A program made the translations under genes and the position numbers. The notes below the pieces were generated by a model. It was not told the DNA's origin. It was given only the letters and a program-made list of their open reading frames with translations, and did no database searches. This document shows, piece after piece, positions 18,203 to 26,179 of a stretch of 64,000 nucleotides of DNA (position 1 is its first letter; each line of letters opens with the position of its first letter). This stretch comes from RHLJ01 sp965242845 (GTDB lineage Bacteria; Bacteroidota; Rhodothermia; Balneolales; Balneolaceae): assembly GCA_965242845.1 (NCBI GenBank), contig CBDETC010000002.1:1116001-1180000 (forward strand). Direction: 5' to 3'.

Positions 18203-18712
18203 TTACACCGTCAGCTTTTGTTCTTCATAGATTTTAGCCCCTTGATCCAGAACATATGCGAAAGAAAGAATTAAACAGCCTAAAATTAGAAACATGGAGA
18301 AACGAGAAATTACTGATTCGAATAGAAGCAGCTCCTGGTCAAATGCTAAGAACTGAAAAATATCCCTGTTACCGACCATTACTACCATTGTAAACCAATT
18401 CAGAATGGGTTGTATCAGAATCAAAAAACCAACAAAGTAAAACCTCTTCAAGATGTGGGTTTTAAATGGCTCTTTATCCTTGATTGCTGTTATGATTAGC
18501 ATCAACAATACAAGGCTTGTTAGTAATAACCCTTTCGATACTAGGATGGACGCAAAGGTCATAAATACAATTCCCGAATTTCCTTCTTCAGCTGCCCCTT
18601 GAGCTCCAGCGAAATTGAAAACTACTAAGATTACATATGAAGCTACCAGTACTATCCCAATGATTAGGGATCCCATGAGGAGATTTGGGAGTATTTTTTT
18701 AATTGATTTCAT
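18203..18712 (-). CDS. DUF2975 membrane protein
   Basis: The 169-residue protein has four membrane segments: LLMGSLIIGIVLVASYVIL, a second at IVFMTFASILVSKGLL, a third around FYFVGFLILIQPILNWF and a last ISRFSMFLILGCLILSFA. This is the DUF2975 layout. I chose the ATG at 18712 (MKSIKK) over a TTG at 18739. It is the first gene of an operon with the small HTH regulator. The AT-rich upstream stretch (18763-18800) holds imperfect inverted repeats that could be an operator. Confidence 0.85.
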   Translation of the reverse strand: MKSIKKILPNLLMGSLIIGIVLVASYVILVVFNFAGAQGAAEEGNSGIVFMTFASILVSKGLLLTSLVLLMLIITAIKDKEPFKTHILKRFYFVGFLILIQPILNWFTMVVMVGNRDIFQFLAFDQELLLFESVISRFSMFLILGCLILSFAYVLDQGAKIYEEQKLTV

Positions 18713-18808
18713 GAGCAGAATTTTTAGTTCTGCTAACAATACATCAAAAAAAATTGCTAGTCAATAATTATTTATCGAAAAACAATAAATATTATCTGTT
18801 TTTCAAAA

Positions 18809-19990
18809 TCACTCACCACCCTCCATCAGAGGTTCATTGAACGCCCTGATACTGGAATTAGGTAAGCCATTTGGGTAATTCGCTTTGACAAGGTCAATTG
18901 TCTCAATTACTATTTGAAGGTGTAACTCCTTCGAGTTTTGATAAAAAGTTTGAGCAGCTTGTGAAAGCTTTGGCTTGCCATGAAGAGGCTTGTCACTTAC
19001 ACAAAGGAGTGTAGCATGAGGTACCCGATAACGAAATCCGTTAGTCGCTACCGTAGCCGACTCCATATCAATGGCAAGACTTCGGCTTTGATGGATTTGA
19101 CGAACGGTATGCTTCACGGAAAATTCCCAGTTCCTGTTCCCTGTCGTAAATACCGTCCCAATTCGATGATTTAGATCGTGGGCATCGAGCGCTTCTTTGA
19201 GATACAGGTTGAGTAAGTAATTTGGGATTACTGGATTGCCAACGGGAAAGAGATCGTCAAGAATGCGGTCATCTCTGAAGTAGCTACTGGCTAATACAAA
19301 ATCTCCGATTTCCTGGTGATTTCGTAAACCGCCACAATGCCCAACCATAATCATTGCATCCGGGCGAAGCACGCAGACGTGATCGGTAATGGTTTTCGCG
19401 TTTGATGGGCCTACTCCAATATTTATCAATGTGAGCCCTTTGTTATCGGGCAGCTTATGATGATAGGCTGGCATCTGAACTCCATCTCTGGCTGGTTTTA
19501 CACAGTCCGGATACTTCTCTAAAAAAACCTCCACATGCATCGCATAGTTTGTGAATAAAATATACCTCTGGAAATCGCAGGGATCAGTCCCGGTATAATG
19601 TGAAAGTCGATCGAGAGAAATATCTGTTCGTTCAGGGGAAAAAAGGAACATCTTCTTTTTAGTGAAATCCCATTCTTCCTCATCGGCATGATCCATTAAT
19701 TTAGGATCGTTAAGTGCGATTATCGGGCGAGAGGCGTTTATCTCTATGTCTGCCTTTTTGTTTATCAGGCGCTTAATCTCTCGCTTTAAGTACCATCTAA
19801 ATGCTTTTGGCTGAGCCAATTCCCCTTTGATATTTGGGTTGTGATCTGAGTATTCCCGATGAACGATCATCTTTGGGTACATGCCAGACTGGTAAATTTC
19901 CTCCATAAGGTCGCAGGCTTTTTCCGTAGCTTTATCAAGTTCCTCAGGGGAAGAAAAACTGGAATGAATTAATCTCATTGAATCGGACAT
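18809..19990 (-). CDS. amn: AMP nucleosidase
   Basis: Amn cleaves AMP to adenine and ribose 5-phosphate. The 393-residue protein has the Amn-specific N-terminal domain (e.g. PKAFRWYLKREIKRLI) and a C-terminal nucleoside-phosphorylase fold. The latter includes LTLINIGVGPSNAKTITDH, MIMVGHCGGLRNHQEIGDF and the catalytic region LAIDMESATVATNGFRYRVP. The start is supported by AGGAG read on the minus strand at 19997-20001. Its ATG shares bases with the ATG of the divergent Nudix gene (CATG at 19988-19991). Confidence 0.94.
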   Translation of the reverse strand: MSDSMRLIHSSFSSPEELDKATEKACDLMEEIYQSGMYPKMIVHREYSDHNPNIKGELAQPKAFRWYLKREIKRLINKKADIEINASRPIIALNDPKLMDHADEEEWDFTKKKMFLFSPERTDISLDRLSHYTGTDPCDFQRYILFTNYAMHVEVFLEKYPDCVKPARDGVQMPAYHHKLPDNKGLTLINIGVGPSNAKTITDHVCVLRPDAMIMVGHCGGLRNHQEIGDFVLASSYFRDDRILDDLFPVGNPVIPNYLLNLYLKEALDAHDLNHRIGTVFTTGNRNWEFSVKHTVRQIHQSRSLAIDMESATVATNGFRYRVPHATLLCVSDKPLHGKPKLSQAAQTFYQNSKELHLQIVIETIDLVKANYPNGLPNSSIRAFNEPLMEGGE

Positions 19991-20564
19991 GGCTGACTCC
20001 TCATTTAATTATACCATTGAAGCCTGGCGTACTACCGGCGAGCGGGTTGAATATACGACGAATATATTCAAGGTATTAAAACGGGATATGGAGATTCCCT
20101 CGGAAAATCACAAAGCTACCTTTTCCATTCTGGAAGCTCCTGACTGGATTAATGTGATAGCACTAACTCCTGATAATGAGATAGTACTCGTTGAGCAATA
20201 TCGTTACGGAATTGAAAAACCGACCCTGGAATTACCCGGTGGAGTATGCGATGAAGGAGAAAACCCAAAAGTAACCTGCATCAGAGAACTCGCTGAAGAA
20301 ACCGGGTTTTCTTCCGATGAGTGGATTTATTTAGGCAACGTTAGTTCTAATCCTGCTATGCAGACGAACTACACTCATACCTATATCGCAAAAAACTGTA
20401 TTAAGGCTTCCGATCAAAAATTAGATGGAAATGAACGGATCAATGTGCATGTGCTCCCTTTAGAACACTTCTTAAGGCTGATCAGAGATGGGGAGATAAA
20501 ACACTCATTAATGGTGGCTGCGATTGGGAAGTTTGTATTGAGTGAATTCTATACTTCCAGTTAA
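19989..20564 (+). CDS. Nudix hydrolase, ADP-ribose pyrophosphatase type
   Basis: The 191-residue protein has a complete Nudix box, GGVCDEGENPKVTCIRELAEETG in outline (G-x5-E-x7-REL-x-EE-x-G, from about residue 83). It is preceded by VLVEQYRYGIEKPTLELPG, typical of ADP-ribose pyrophosphatases, which split ADP-ribose to AMP and ribose 5-phosphate. The ATG at 19989 overlaps the start codon of amn on the other strand. No good ribosome site is visible upstream, so a downstream start (for example the Met of MEIPSE) cannot be excluded. Confidence 0.88.
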   Translation: MADSSFNYTIEAWRTTGERVEYTTNIFKVLKRDMEIPSENHKATFSILEAPDWINVIALTPDNEIVLVEQYRYGIEKPTLELPGGVCDEGENPKVTCIRELAEETGFSSDEWIYLGNVSSNPAMQTNYTHTYIAKNCIKASDQKLDGNERINVHVLPLEHFLRLIRDGEIKHSLMVAAIGKFVLSEFYTSS

Positions 20565-20782
20565 GCAACCGCCTGTTCTTTATTCTTTTTTCTTCTCCAT
20601 TTCCAAAACTTCCAGGAACTCCAATCCGTTTCTGGTACTAACAGGGTAGGAATTTCCCCCTGTTGCTTTCTTAGTGCAATTTCTTTCTCAACTTCAGCAA
20701 TGCGATCTGGATATTTATATGGATCGATATGACTTAACATATCGTAGAGTTCCATATAATTGTATTGGGTATAATCTTTCAT
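20561..20782 (-). CDS. Small hypothetical protein, basic C-terminus
   Basis: The 73-residue protein is not one I recognise. The N-terminal part (YTQYNYMELYDMLSHIDPYKYP, then RIAEVEKEIALRKQQ) looks like two helices. A Trp- and Lys/Arg-rich tail follows (SSWKFWKWRRKKNKEQ), which might contact membrane or nucleic acid. Its 3' end overlaps the convergent Nudix gene by 4 bases. The length, codon pattern and clean boundaries suggest a real gene. Confidence 0.65.
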   Translation of the reverse strand: MKDYTQYNYMELYDMLSHIDPYKYPDRIAEVEKEIALRKQQGEIPTLLVPETDWSSWKFWKWRRKKNKEQAVA

Positions 20783-20820
20783 CTTCTTGAATGGCTAGTT
20801 ACAACAAGCATTAAATAAAT

Positions 20821-21291
20821 ATGAAATCTCATAACTATCAAGCAACAATTACCTGGACAGGAAATACGGGTAGCGGAACTTCTTCATATAGAAATTATGA
20901 GCGCTCTCATTCGGTCCAGGTTGAGGGAAAACCTATTATCGAAACTTCTTCTGACCCTTCCTTTCGTGGAGACCCCTCAAAGTATAATCCCGAAGAATTA
21001 TTTTTAGCCTCTTTATCATCGTGCCACATGCTTTGGTTCTTGCACCTTTGTACTGTTGGAGGAGTGGTTGTTACTAAATACAAAGATGAAGCATCCGGAA
21101 CTATGATCGAAGAAAAAGATGGGAGTGGAAGATTTACCAGCGTAACACTTCGGCCCTCCGTAACTGTTTTAGAGGAACGAATGAGAGCAAAACTGGATTC
21201 CATCCATCACGAAGCAAACAAGAAATGCTTCATCGCCAACTCCTGCAACTTCCCCATATTGCATGATGCGCAATCACAAGTTGCAGAATAA
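20821..21291 (+). CDS. OsmC family protein
   Basis: OsmC/Ohr-type proteins are thiol peroxidases acting on organic hydroperoxides. The 156-residue protein has the family pattern: HSVQVEGKPIIETSSDPSF, PEELFLASLSSCHMLWFLHL with the first active Cys, and HHEANKKCFIANSCNFPI with the second. It lies 22 bases upstream of the start of a peroxiredoxin gene on the same strand, which supports a shared oxidative-stress role. Confidence 0.92.
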   Translation: MKSHNYQATITWTGNTGSGTSSYRNYERSHSVQVEGKPIIETSSDPSFRGDPSKYNPEELFLASLSSCHMLWFLHLCTVGGVVVTKYKDEASGTMIEEKDGSGRFTSVTLRPSVTVLEERMRAKLDSIHHEANKKCFIANSCNFPILHDAQSQVAE

Positions 21292-21313
21292 TAAATCTAA
21301 TTTAACTACGACT

Positions 21314-21787
21314 ATGATCAAGACAGGAGAAAAAATCGATACCAACTTTTCATTTAAAGTGGTTCAAAATGATGAAGAAAAAGAAGTTTCATTTAGCGAC
21401 TTGCTGGATAAAAAAACCATTGTGTCTGTTTATATGAAAAACAATACCTCCAGCTGTGATAGACAGGTTATAGACCTTGCTGAGCATACAGGTTGGTTTG
21501 AAGAACATGGATTTAATCTGATTGCAATTAGCAAAGATGGATGCAAAGGCCATAAGAACTATGCGAAGAAACATGGCATCAGCTTTACCCTTGCTTCTGA
21601 CCCGGATTATAAATTCTCTGAGGCAACAGATTCTATTATTGAAAAGAAGATGTACGGCAAAACTTATGAAGGGCCTTCACGATCTGCCTTTGTTATTGAC
21701 ACAGATGGTACTATTTTGGCAACCGTTGAAAAAATTGATACCAAAGGTCATGCCGAAGAGCTGAAAGCTTTAGTAAGCAGCCTATAA
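21314..21787 (+). CDS. Peroxiredoxin, BCP/PrxQ type
   Basis: The 157-residue protein has a thioredoxin-fold peroxiredoxin layout. The peroxidatic Cys is likely in YMKNNTSSCDRQ, where the T-x-x-C motif is kept but the usual preceding Pro/Gly pattern (TPGCT) is altered. ISKDGCKGHKNYAKKHGISF, LASDPDY and RSAFVIDTDGTI follow, typical of the BCP subgroup. I chose the ATG at 21314 (MIKTGEK); an upstream in-frame ATG would overlap the OsmC gene and add 17 residues with no family resemblance. It probably reduces peroxides using thioredoxin. Confidence 0.88.
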   Translation: MIKTGEKIDTNFSFKVVQNDEEKEVSFSDLLDKKTIVSVYMKNNTSSCDRQVIDLAEHTGWFEEHGFNLIAISKDGCKGHKNYAKKHGISFTLASDPDYKFSEATDSIIEKKMYGKTYEGPSRSAFVIDTDGTILATVEKIDTKGHAEELKALVSSL

Positions 21788-21801
21788 TACCCTGTTTGCA
21801 T

Positions 21802-24342
21802 ATGAAAAGTCTCGTAATTGTAGAGTCTCCTACAAAGACCAAAACAATCAGCAAATACCTTCCTAAAGGTTATGAAGTTGACTCTTCAATGGGACACATA
21901 CGTGATTTGCCAGCTTCTGCAAAACTCATCCCTGCAAAGTATAAAAAGGAATCATGGGCAACTTTAGGCATCAATCCTGACGATCGATATTACGCTATTT
22001 ACGTTACTCCGCCGGATAAGAAAAAAATCGTCAAGCGGTTAAAGGATAAGCTCAAGGGTGTTGATGAATTAATTCTTGCTACGGATGAGGATCGGGAAGG
22101 CGAAGCTATTTCATGGCACTTGCTGGAAGTGTTAAAACCAAAGGTTCCGGTTAAGCGAATGGTCTTTAGAGAGATCACGAAAGAAGCCGTTCAGAGTGCT
22201 CTTGAAAACACTCGTGACATTGACATGAACCTGGTGTTTGCTCAGGAAACACGACGTATTCTGGATAGACTTGCCGGATACACCGTATCTCCGCTTTTAT
22301 GGAAGAAAATATCTCCGGGCCTTTCTGCCGGGCGTGTACAATCGGTGGCTGTTGAGTTTTTGGTAGAGCGCGAGCGTGAACGAATGAAGTTCAAAAGCGG
22401 AACCTACTACGACCTACAGGCCGTTCTTCAAAAAGAAGGTGAAAATGATGAGTTCAAAGCTGACTTAACTCACCTAAACGGTACCCGCATTGCGAGCGGA
22501 AAAGACTTTGATGAAAATACAGGTAAGCTCAAGAAACCCGATTCTGTAGTTCTTTTAGATGAAGATAATGCCAGCTCATTAGTTGATGATTTGAAATCAG
22601 CGAATTGGTCAGTGACCACCGTTGACGTTAATATTCAAAAACGAAGTCCATCAGCTCCATTTATTACCTCTACTCTTCAACAAGAGGCCAATAGGAAACT
22701 GGGAATGTCCGCGAGAGATACTATGAGTGTCGCCCAAAAGCTTTATGAAAAGGGCTTCATCACTTATATGAGAACTGATTCCACTCGCCTTTCCTCTCAG
22801 GCAATAGAAGCTGCGAGGGAAGGGATTTTGGAACAATACGGAGAAGAATATCTCTTTGAGCGTGTTCGAAATTATACCGCTAAAGGTAAAACCGCTCAGG
22901 AAGCTCACGAAGCCATTCGCCCTTCCGGATCGCGGTTCATTATTCCTGAAAAGTCCGGCCTTAAAGATCGTGAGCTTAAGTTGTATGACATGATCTGGAA
23001 GCGAACCATTGCTACTCAAATGGCTGAAGCTGAGCTCGAGTTTACCGGAGTCACTATTACTGCAACCAATAATGGGACCTCTGCTGATTTTAGAGCCAGT
23101 GGCAAGAAAATCTTATTCCCTGGATTCTTTAGAGCTTATGTAGAAGGCAGTGATGATCCGGAAGCTGCTCTTGAAAATCAGGAAAACTTCCTGCCCGAAT
23201 TGAAAGAGAATGATTCTACAGAATTACAAGATCTGAAGTTTAATTCTCATGAAACCAAGCCTCCTGCACGATACACTGAAGCCACCCTGGTTAAAGAGCT
23301 TGAAAAAAGAGGGGTAGGAAGGCCGAGTACCTACGCTGCTGTTATCTCTACCATTCAGGATCGAGGATATGCCCGTCTGGACGGTAAGGCATTGGTACCT
23401 ACATTCACGGCTTTTGCAGTTACTTCGTTACTTGAAGAGCACTTCCCGGATTTGGTTGACAGTGATTTTACTTCTGAACTGGAAGATAAACTTGATGGCG
23501 TAGCCAACGGCACTGAGGACCCTGTAAAATATCTCGATGATTACTATAAAGGTGAGAACGGGTTAAAGGCGAAAGTTGAAAAGCAGGAGGATAAGATTGA
23601 TCCTCAAAAAGCCAAGCTACTTGATTTGCCTTTAGATGGTTTGCAAGGCATCCAGGTTGCGGTAGGTCGATTTGGGCCTTATGCCAAGATGCAAAAAGAC
23701 GGCGAAGAAGTTTCTACGTCCCTGCCTATGGATCTTGACCCCAGTGATATTACTGTTGAGAAACTGGAACAGCTTATAAAGCTGTCAGAGGAAGAGGATA
23801 AGCCATTGGGTATACACCCTGACGAAGGCCTCCCGGTATTTCTCCTTTCAGGAAGATATGGTCCCTATGTACAACTTGGTGAGGTTACTGAAGAGAATAA
23901 AAAGCCAAAGCGAGTTTCCTTATTAAAAGGAATGACTCCTGAGAGTATGGATTTTGAAACAGCTATTAAGCTGCTTCAGCTTCCACGAACGTTAGGCGAA
24001 CACCCATCGGATGGCAAAGTAGTAAAAGCTGGAGTAGGACGATTTGGGCCTTTTGTTGTTCATGATGGAAAGTTTAAATCCATTCCAAAAACCGGAAATG
24101 TCCTTGAAATCCAGTTAGATGAAGCTATCGAACTTCTTAATCAAAAGACTGCTCCACGAAAAAGCTCTGAACTTAAAGATCTTGGTAAACATCCTGATAC
24201 TGAGCTCCCAATTAAGGTGATGGATGGGCGATATGGCCCTTATATCAAACACGGAAAAAAGAATATTGGGCTGCCAAAAGATACTGATCCTGAAAAGTTC
24301 ACCCTTGGAGATGCGATAGATCTGATTGCAGCTAAAGGCTAA
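21802..24342 (+). CDS. topA: DNA topoisomerase I
   Basis: TopA relaxes negative supercoils. The 846-residue protein starts MKSLVIVESPTKTKTISKYL (toprim) and continues with the acidic triad region ATDEDREGEAISWH. The catalytic Tyr lies in FITYMRTDSTRLS, and GRPSTYAAVISTIQDRGY follows. The C-terminal third lacks Cys4 zinc ribbons and instead has several repeats centred on GRFGPYAKMQ, GRYGPYVQLG, GRFGPFVVHD and GRYGPYIKHG (topoisomerase C-terminal repeat). I start at the ATG at 21802 rather than a TTG two codons earlier. Confidence 0.96.
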   Translation: MKSLVIVESPTKTKTISKYLPKGYEVDSSMGHIRDLPASAKLIPAKYKKESWATLGINPDDRYYAIYVTPPDKKKIVKRLKDKLKGVDELILATDEDREGEAISWHLLEVLKPKVPVKRMVFREITKEAVQSALENTRDIDMNLVFAQETRRILDRLAGYTVSPLLWKKISPGLSAGRVQSVAVEFLVERERERMKFKSGTYYDLQAVLQKEGENDEFKADLTHLNGTRIASGKDFDENTGKLKKPDSVVLLDEDNASSLVDDLKSANWSVTTVDVNIQKRSPSAPFITSTLQQEANRKLGMSARDTMSVAQKLYEKGFITYMRTDSTRLSSQAIEAAREGILEQYGEEYLFERVRNYTAKGKTAQEAHEAIRPSGSRFIIPEKSGLKDRELKLYDMIWKRTIATQMAEAELEFTGVTITATNNGTSADFRASGKKILFPGFFRAYVEGSDDPEAALENQENFLPELKENDSTELQDLKFNSHETKPPARYTEATLVKELEKRGVGRPSTYAAVISTIQDRGYARLDGKALVPTFTAFAVTSLLEEHFPDLVDSDFTSELEDKLDGVANGTEDPVKYLDDYYKGENGLKAKVEKQEDKIDPQKAKLLDLPLDGLQGIQVAVGRFGPYAKMQKDGEEVSTSLPMDLDPSDITVEKLEQLIKLSEEEDKPLGIHPDEGLPVFLLSGRYGPYVQLGEVTEENKKPKRVSLLKGMTPESMDFETAIKLLQLPRTLGEHPSDGKVVKAGVGRFGPFVVHDGKFKSIPKTGNVLEIQLDEAIELLNQKTAPRKSSELKDLGKHPDTELPIKVMDGRYGPYIKHGKKNIGLPKDTDPEKFTLGDAIDLIAAKG

Positions 24343-24398
24343 GGTTGCTTGGTCGGGTTTTGAAAAGTATTTTAAGGCTGACTGAATAAGTAGGCCCT

Positions 24399-24965
24399 AT
24401 GCAAAAGCGTACAGACTTTCATTTCCGATACCCACCCAATATAGACATGCTGGACCTGGCCACGATGGTCAATATGTATCGTAGCAGGGGGGAACCAAGA
24501 AAATCACCCGCAGGGGAATATATTTCATGCTCCATATCCCAGGAGTTGATGAAAGAAGGAAAATGGTGGTTTGGACAATTTTACTCTCAGAGAATCTGGG
24601 ACGAATTGTTAACCAAAGGAAGTGAGGGCTTCCCGTTAACCGATGTTGAACTTGTTATCCTGGGAAATGTCTTTATTAGTGAAGATGAGCCGCCTCATCG
24701 AGAATACATAGAAAAAAGTTCACGGATCACAGACAAACTCGCCTACCTGATTGTGAATGACTTACGTACTTTTGGATTCCTTCATGAGGATGATGAAGGC
24801 TTCTTAAGCATCACTCCAAGAGGAGAAAAAGCCTTGCATGGTATATCTCGTCGCATTTATGAAAAACGTTTTATGCCCGAAATGCTTAGTGATGCTCCCA
24901 TCCCAGAAGAACCCAGAATAGAGCAGGCCCAGAAAAAAGACCGGGAACAGACTAGCTTATTCTAA
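24399..24965 (+). CDS. Hypothetical protein after topA
   Basis: I do not recognise a named family for this 188-residue protein. There is no signal peptide or membrane segment. The C-terminal half (KLAYLIVNDLRTFGFLHED, then GFLSITPRGEKALHGI) reads like a winged-helix domain with its beta wing. It ends in a Gln/Lys/Glu-rich tail. It follows topA on the same strand and overlaps the convergent malic enzyme gene by 4 bases. Confidence 0.7.
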   Translation: MQKRTDFHFRYPPNIDMLDLATMVNMYRSRGEPRKSPAGEYISCSISQELMKEGKWWFGQFYSQRIWDELLTKGSEGFPLTDVELVILGNVFISEDEPPHREYIEKSSRITDKLAYLIVNDLRTFGFLHEDDEGFLSITPRGEKALHGISRRIYEKRFMPEMLSDAPIPEEPRIEQAQKKDREQTSLF

Positions 24966-26116
24966 TCGGCAAAGTTCCTTACCGCTTCCGCTACTCGTTC
25001 AGGAACTCGTTCATCAAACGGACTAGGAATTATCATATCCTCAGAAAGGTCATCTACAGAATCTGCAATTGCTTCAGCAACCTTGAGAAACATTTCCGTG
25101 GAAAGGCGACTAATTCTGGCATCAAGCGCCCCTCTAAACAATCCGGGAAAGGCCAGCACATTATTAATTTGGTTAGGAAAGTCTGACCGGCCAGTAGCAA
25201 CAATATGGGCTCCAGCCTGCTTCGCCTCATCAGGCATAATTTCAGGAATCGGGTTCGCCATGGCAAAAATAATTGGATCAGGAGCCATTGTTTTGACCAT
25301 TTCCTGGGTTAACACACCTGGAGCAGAAACCCCAATAAATACATCTGCATCAACAACAGCTTCTTTAAGGCTTCCGGTTCTGTTATTATGATTTGTCAAT
25401 TTGCTCATCTCCATCTTTACTGGATTGAGGTCTGTACGACCATCATGAATAATCCCTTTGCTATCACACATTATTACTTCATCCACGCCGGCTTTGAACA
25501 ATAACTTTACAATGGCAACACCTGCAGCACCAGCTCCATTAATTACTACTGTTAAATCCTTCATATTTCGATTGGTTAGCCTGCATGCATTAATCATCCC
25601 TGCAACCGTTACGATTGCTGTTCCATGCTGATCATCATGAAAGACAGGAATAGACAGCTCTTTCTTTAACCGATCTTCAATCTCAAAGCAGCGAGGTGCG
25701 GAGATATCCTCCAGGTTTATCCCACCAAAGGTAGGGGAGATTCTTTTTACCGCTGTAATGATCTCTTCGGTATCCTGCGTATCTAATACAATGGGAACTG
25801 CATCTACATTAGCGAACTTTTTGAATAGTACAGCCTTCCCTTCCATTACCGGGAGTGCTGCTTCGGGACCAATATTTCCCAGGCCAAGTACTGCTGATCC
25901 ATCGCTCACAACGGCGACCAAATTTCCTTTTGCAGTATAATCGTAGGCCTTTTCAACATCTTCAGCTATTTCTATACATGGCCTGGCTACCCCGGGAGTG
26001 TATGCTATGCTTAAATCATCTTTTGTTTCTAAGGGAAGTTTAGATTCTACGGATATTTTACCCTTTGCTTTCTTATGTGCCTCTATAGAAAGAGCTGCAT
26101 AGTCTTTATTAGACAT
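24962..26116 (-). CDS. NAD(P)-dependent malic enzyme, short form
   Basis: Malic enzyme converts malate to pyruvate and CO2. The 384-residue protein has the catalytic start LSIAYTPGVARPCIEIAED, then TAKGNLVAVVSDGSAVLGLG, IPVFHDDQHGTAIVTVAGM, and the Rossmann motif VINGAGAAGVAIVKLL. It corresponds to the malic-enzyme part alone and lacks the phosphotransacetylase-like extension of MaeB. Cofactor preference cannot be read with confidence. Confidence 0.94.
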   Translation of the reverse strand: MSNKDYAALSIEAHKKAKGKISVESKLPLETKDDLSIAYTPGVARPCIEIAEDVEKAYDYTAKGNLVAVVSDGSAVLGLGNIGPEAALPVMEGKAVLFKKFANVDAVPIVLDTQDTEEIITAVKRISPTFGGINLEDISAPRCFEIEDRLKKELSIPVFHDDQHGTAIVTVAGMINACRLTNRNMKDLTVVINGAGAAGVAIVKLLFKAGVDEVIMCDSKGIIHDGRTDLNPVKMEMSKLTNHNNRTGSLKEAVVDADVFIGVSAPGVLTQEMVKTMAPDPIIFAMANPIPEIMPDEAKQAGAHIVATGRSDFPNQINNVLAFPGLFRGALDARISRLSTEMFLKVAEAIADSVDDLSEDMIIPSPFDERVPERVAEAVRNFAD

Positions 26117-26141
26117 AGTTGGTTAGGCTGCGTTAAATAAG

Positions 26142-26168
26142 AAAGCCGGAGGTTTTCTCCGGCTTTTT
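26142..26168 (-). terminator. Terminator after the M1 peptidase gene
   Basis: AAAGCCGGAG and CTCCGGCTTT form a perfect 10-base stem around a 5-base loop. On the minus strand it follows the M1 peptidase stop by 12 bases and is followed by the T-rich TTCTTATTT, so it ends that transcript before the malic enzyme gene begins. Confidence 0.85.
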
Positions 26169-26179
26169 GTAATTAGTTT

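Noticed and set aside
18763..18800. Imperfect inverted repeats (AATAATTATTTAT ... ATAAATATTAT) upstream of the DUF2975/HTH operon as operator
   Set aside because: The stretch is nearly all A and T, so self-complementarity is expected by chance; mentioned only as a possibility.
22651..23019. 122-codon minus-strand open frame inside topA
   Set aside because: It is opposite the conserved catalytic core of topA and lacks any family resemblance.
23640..24330. TopA C-terminus as a degenerate or truncated zinc-ribbon region
   Set aside because: The GRFGPY/GRYGPY repeats are the known alternative C-terminal repeat of bacterial topoisomerase I, so absence of Cys4 ribbons is not a defect.
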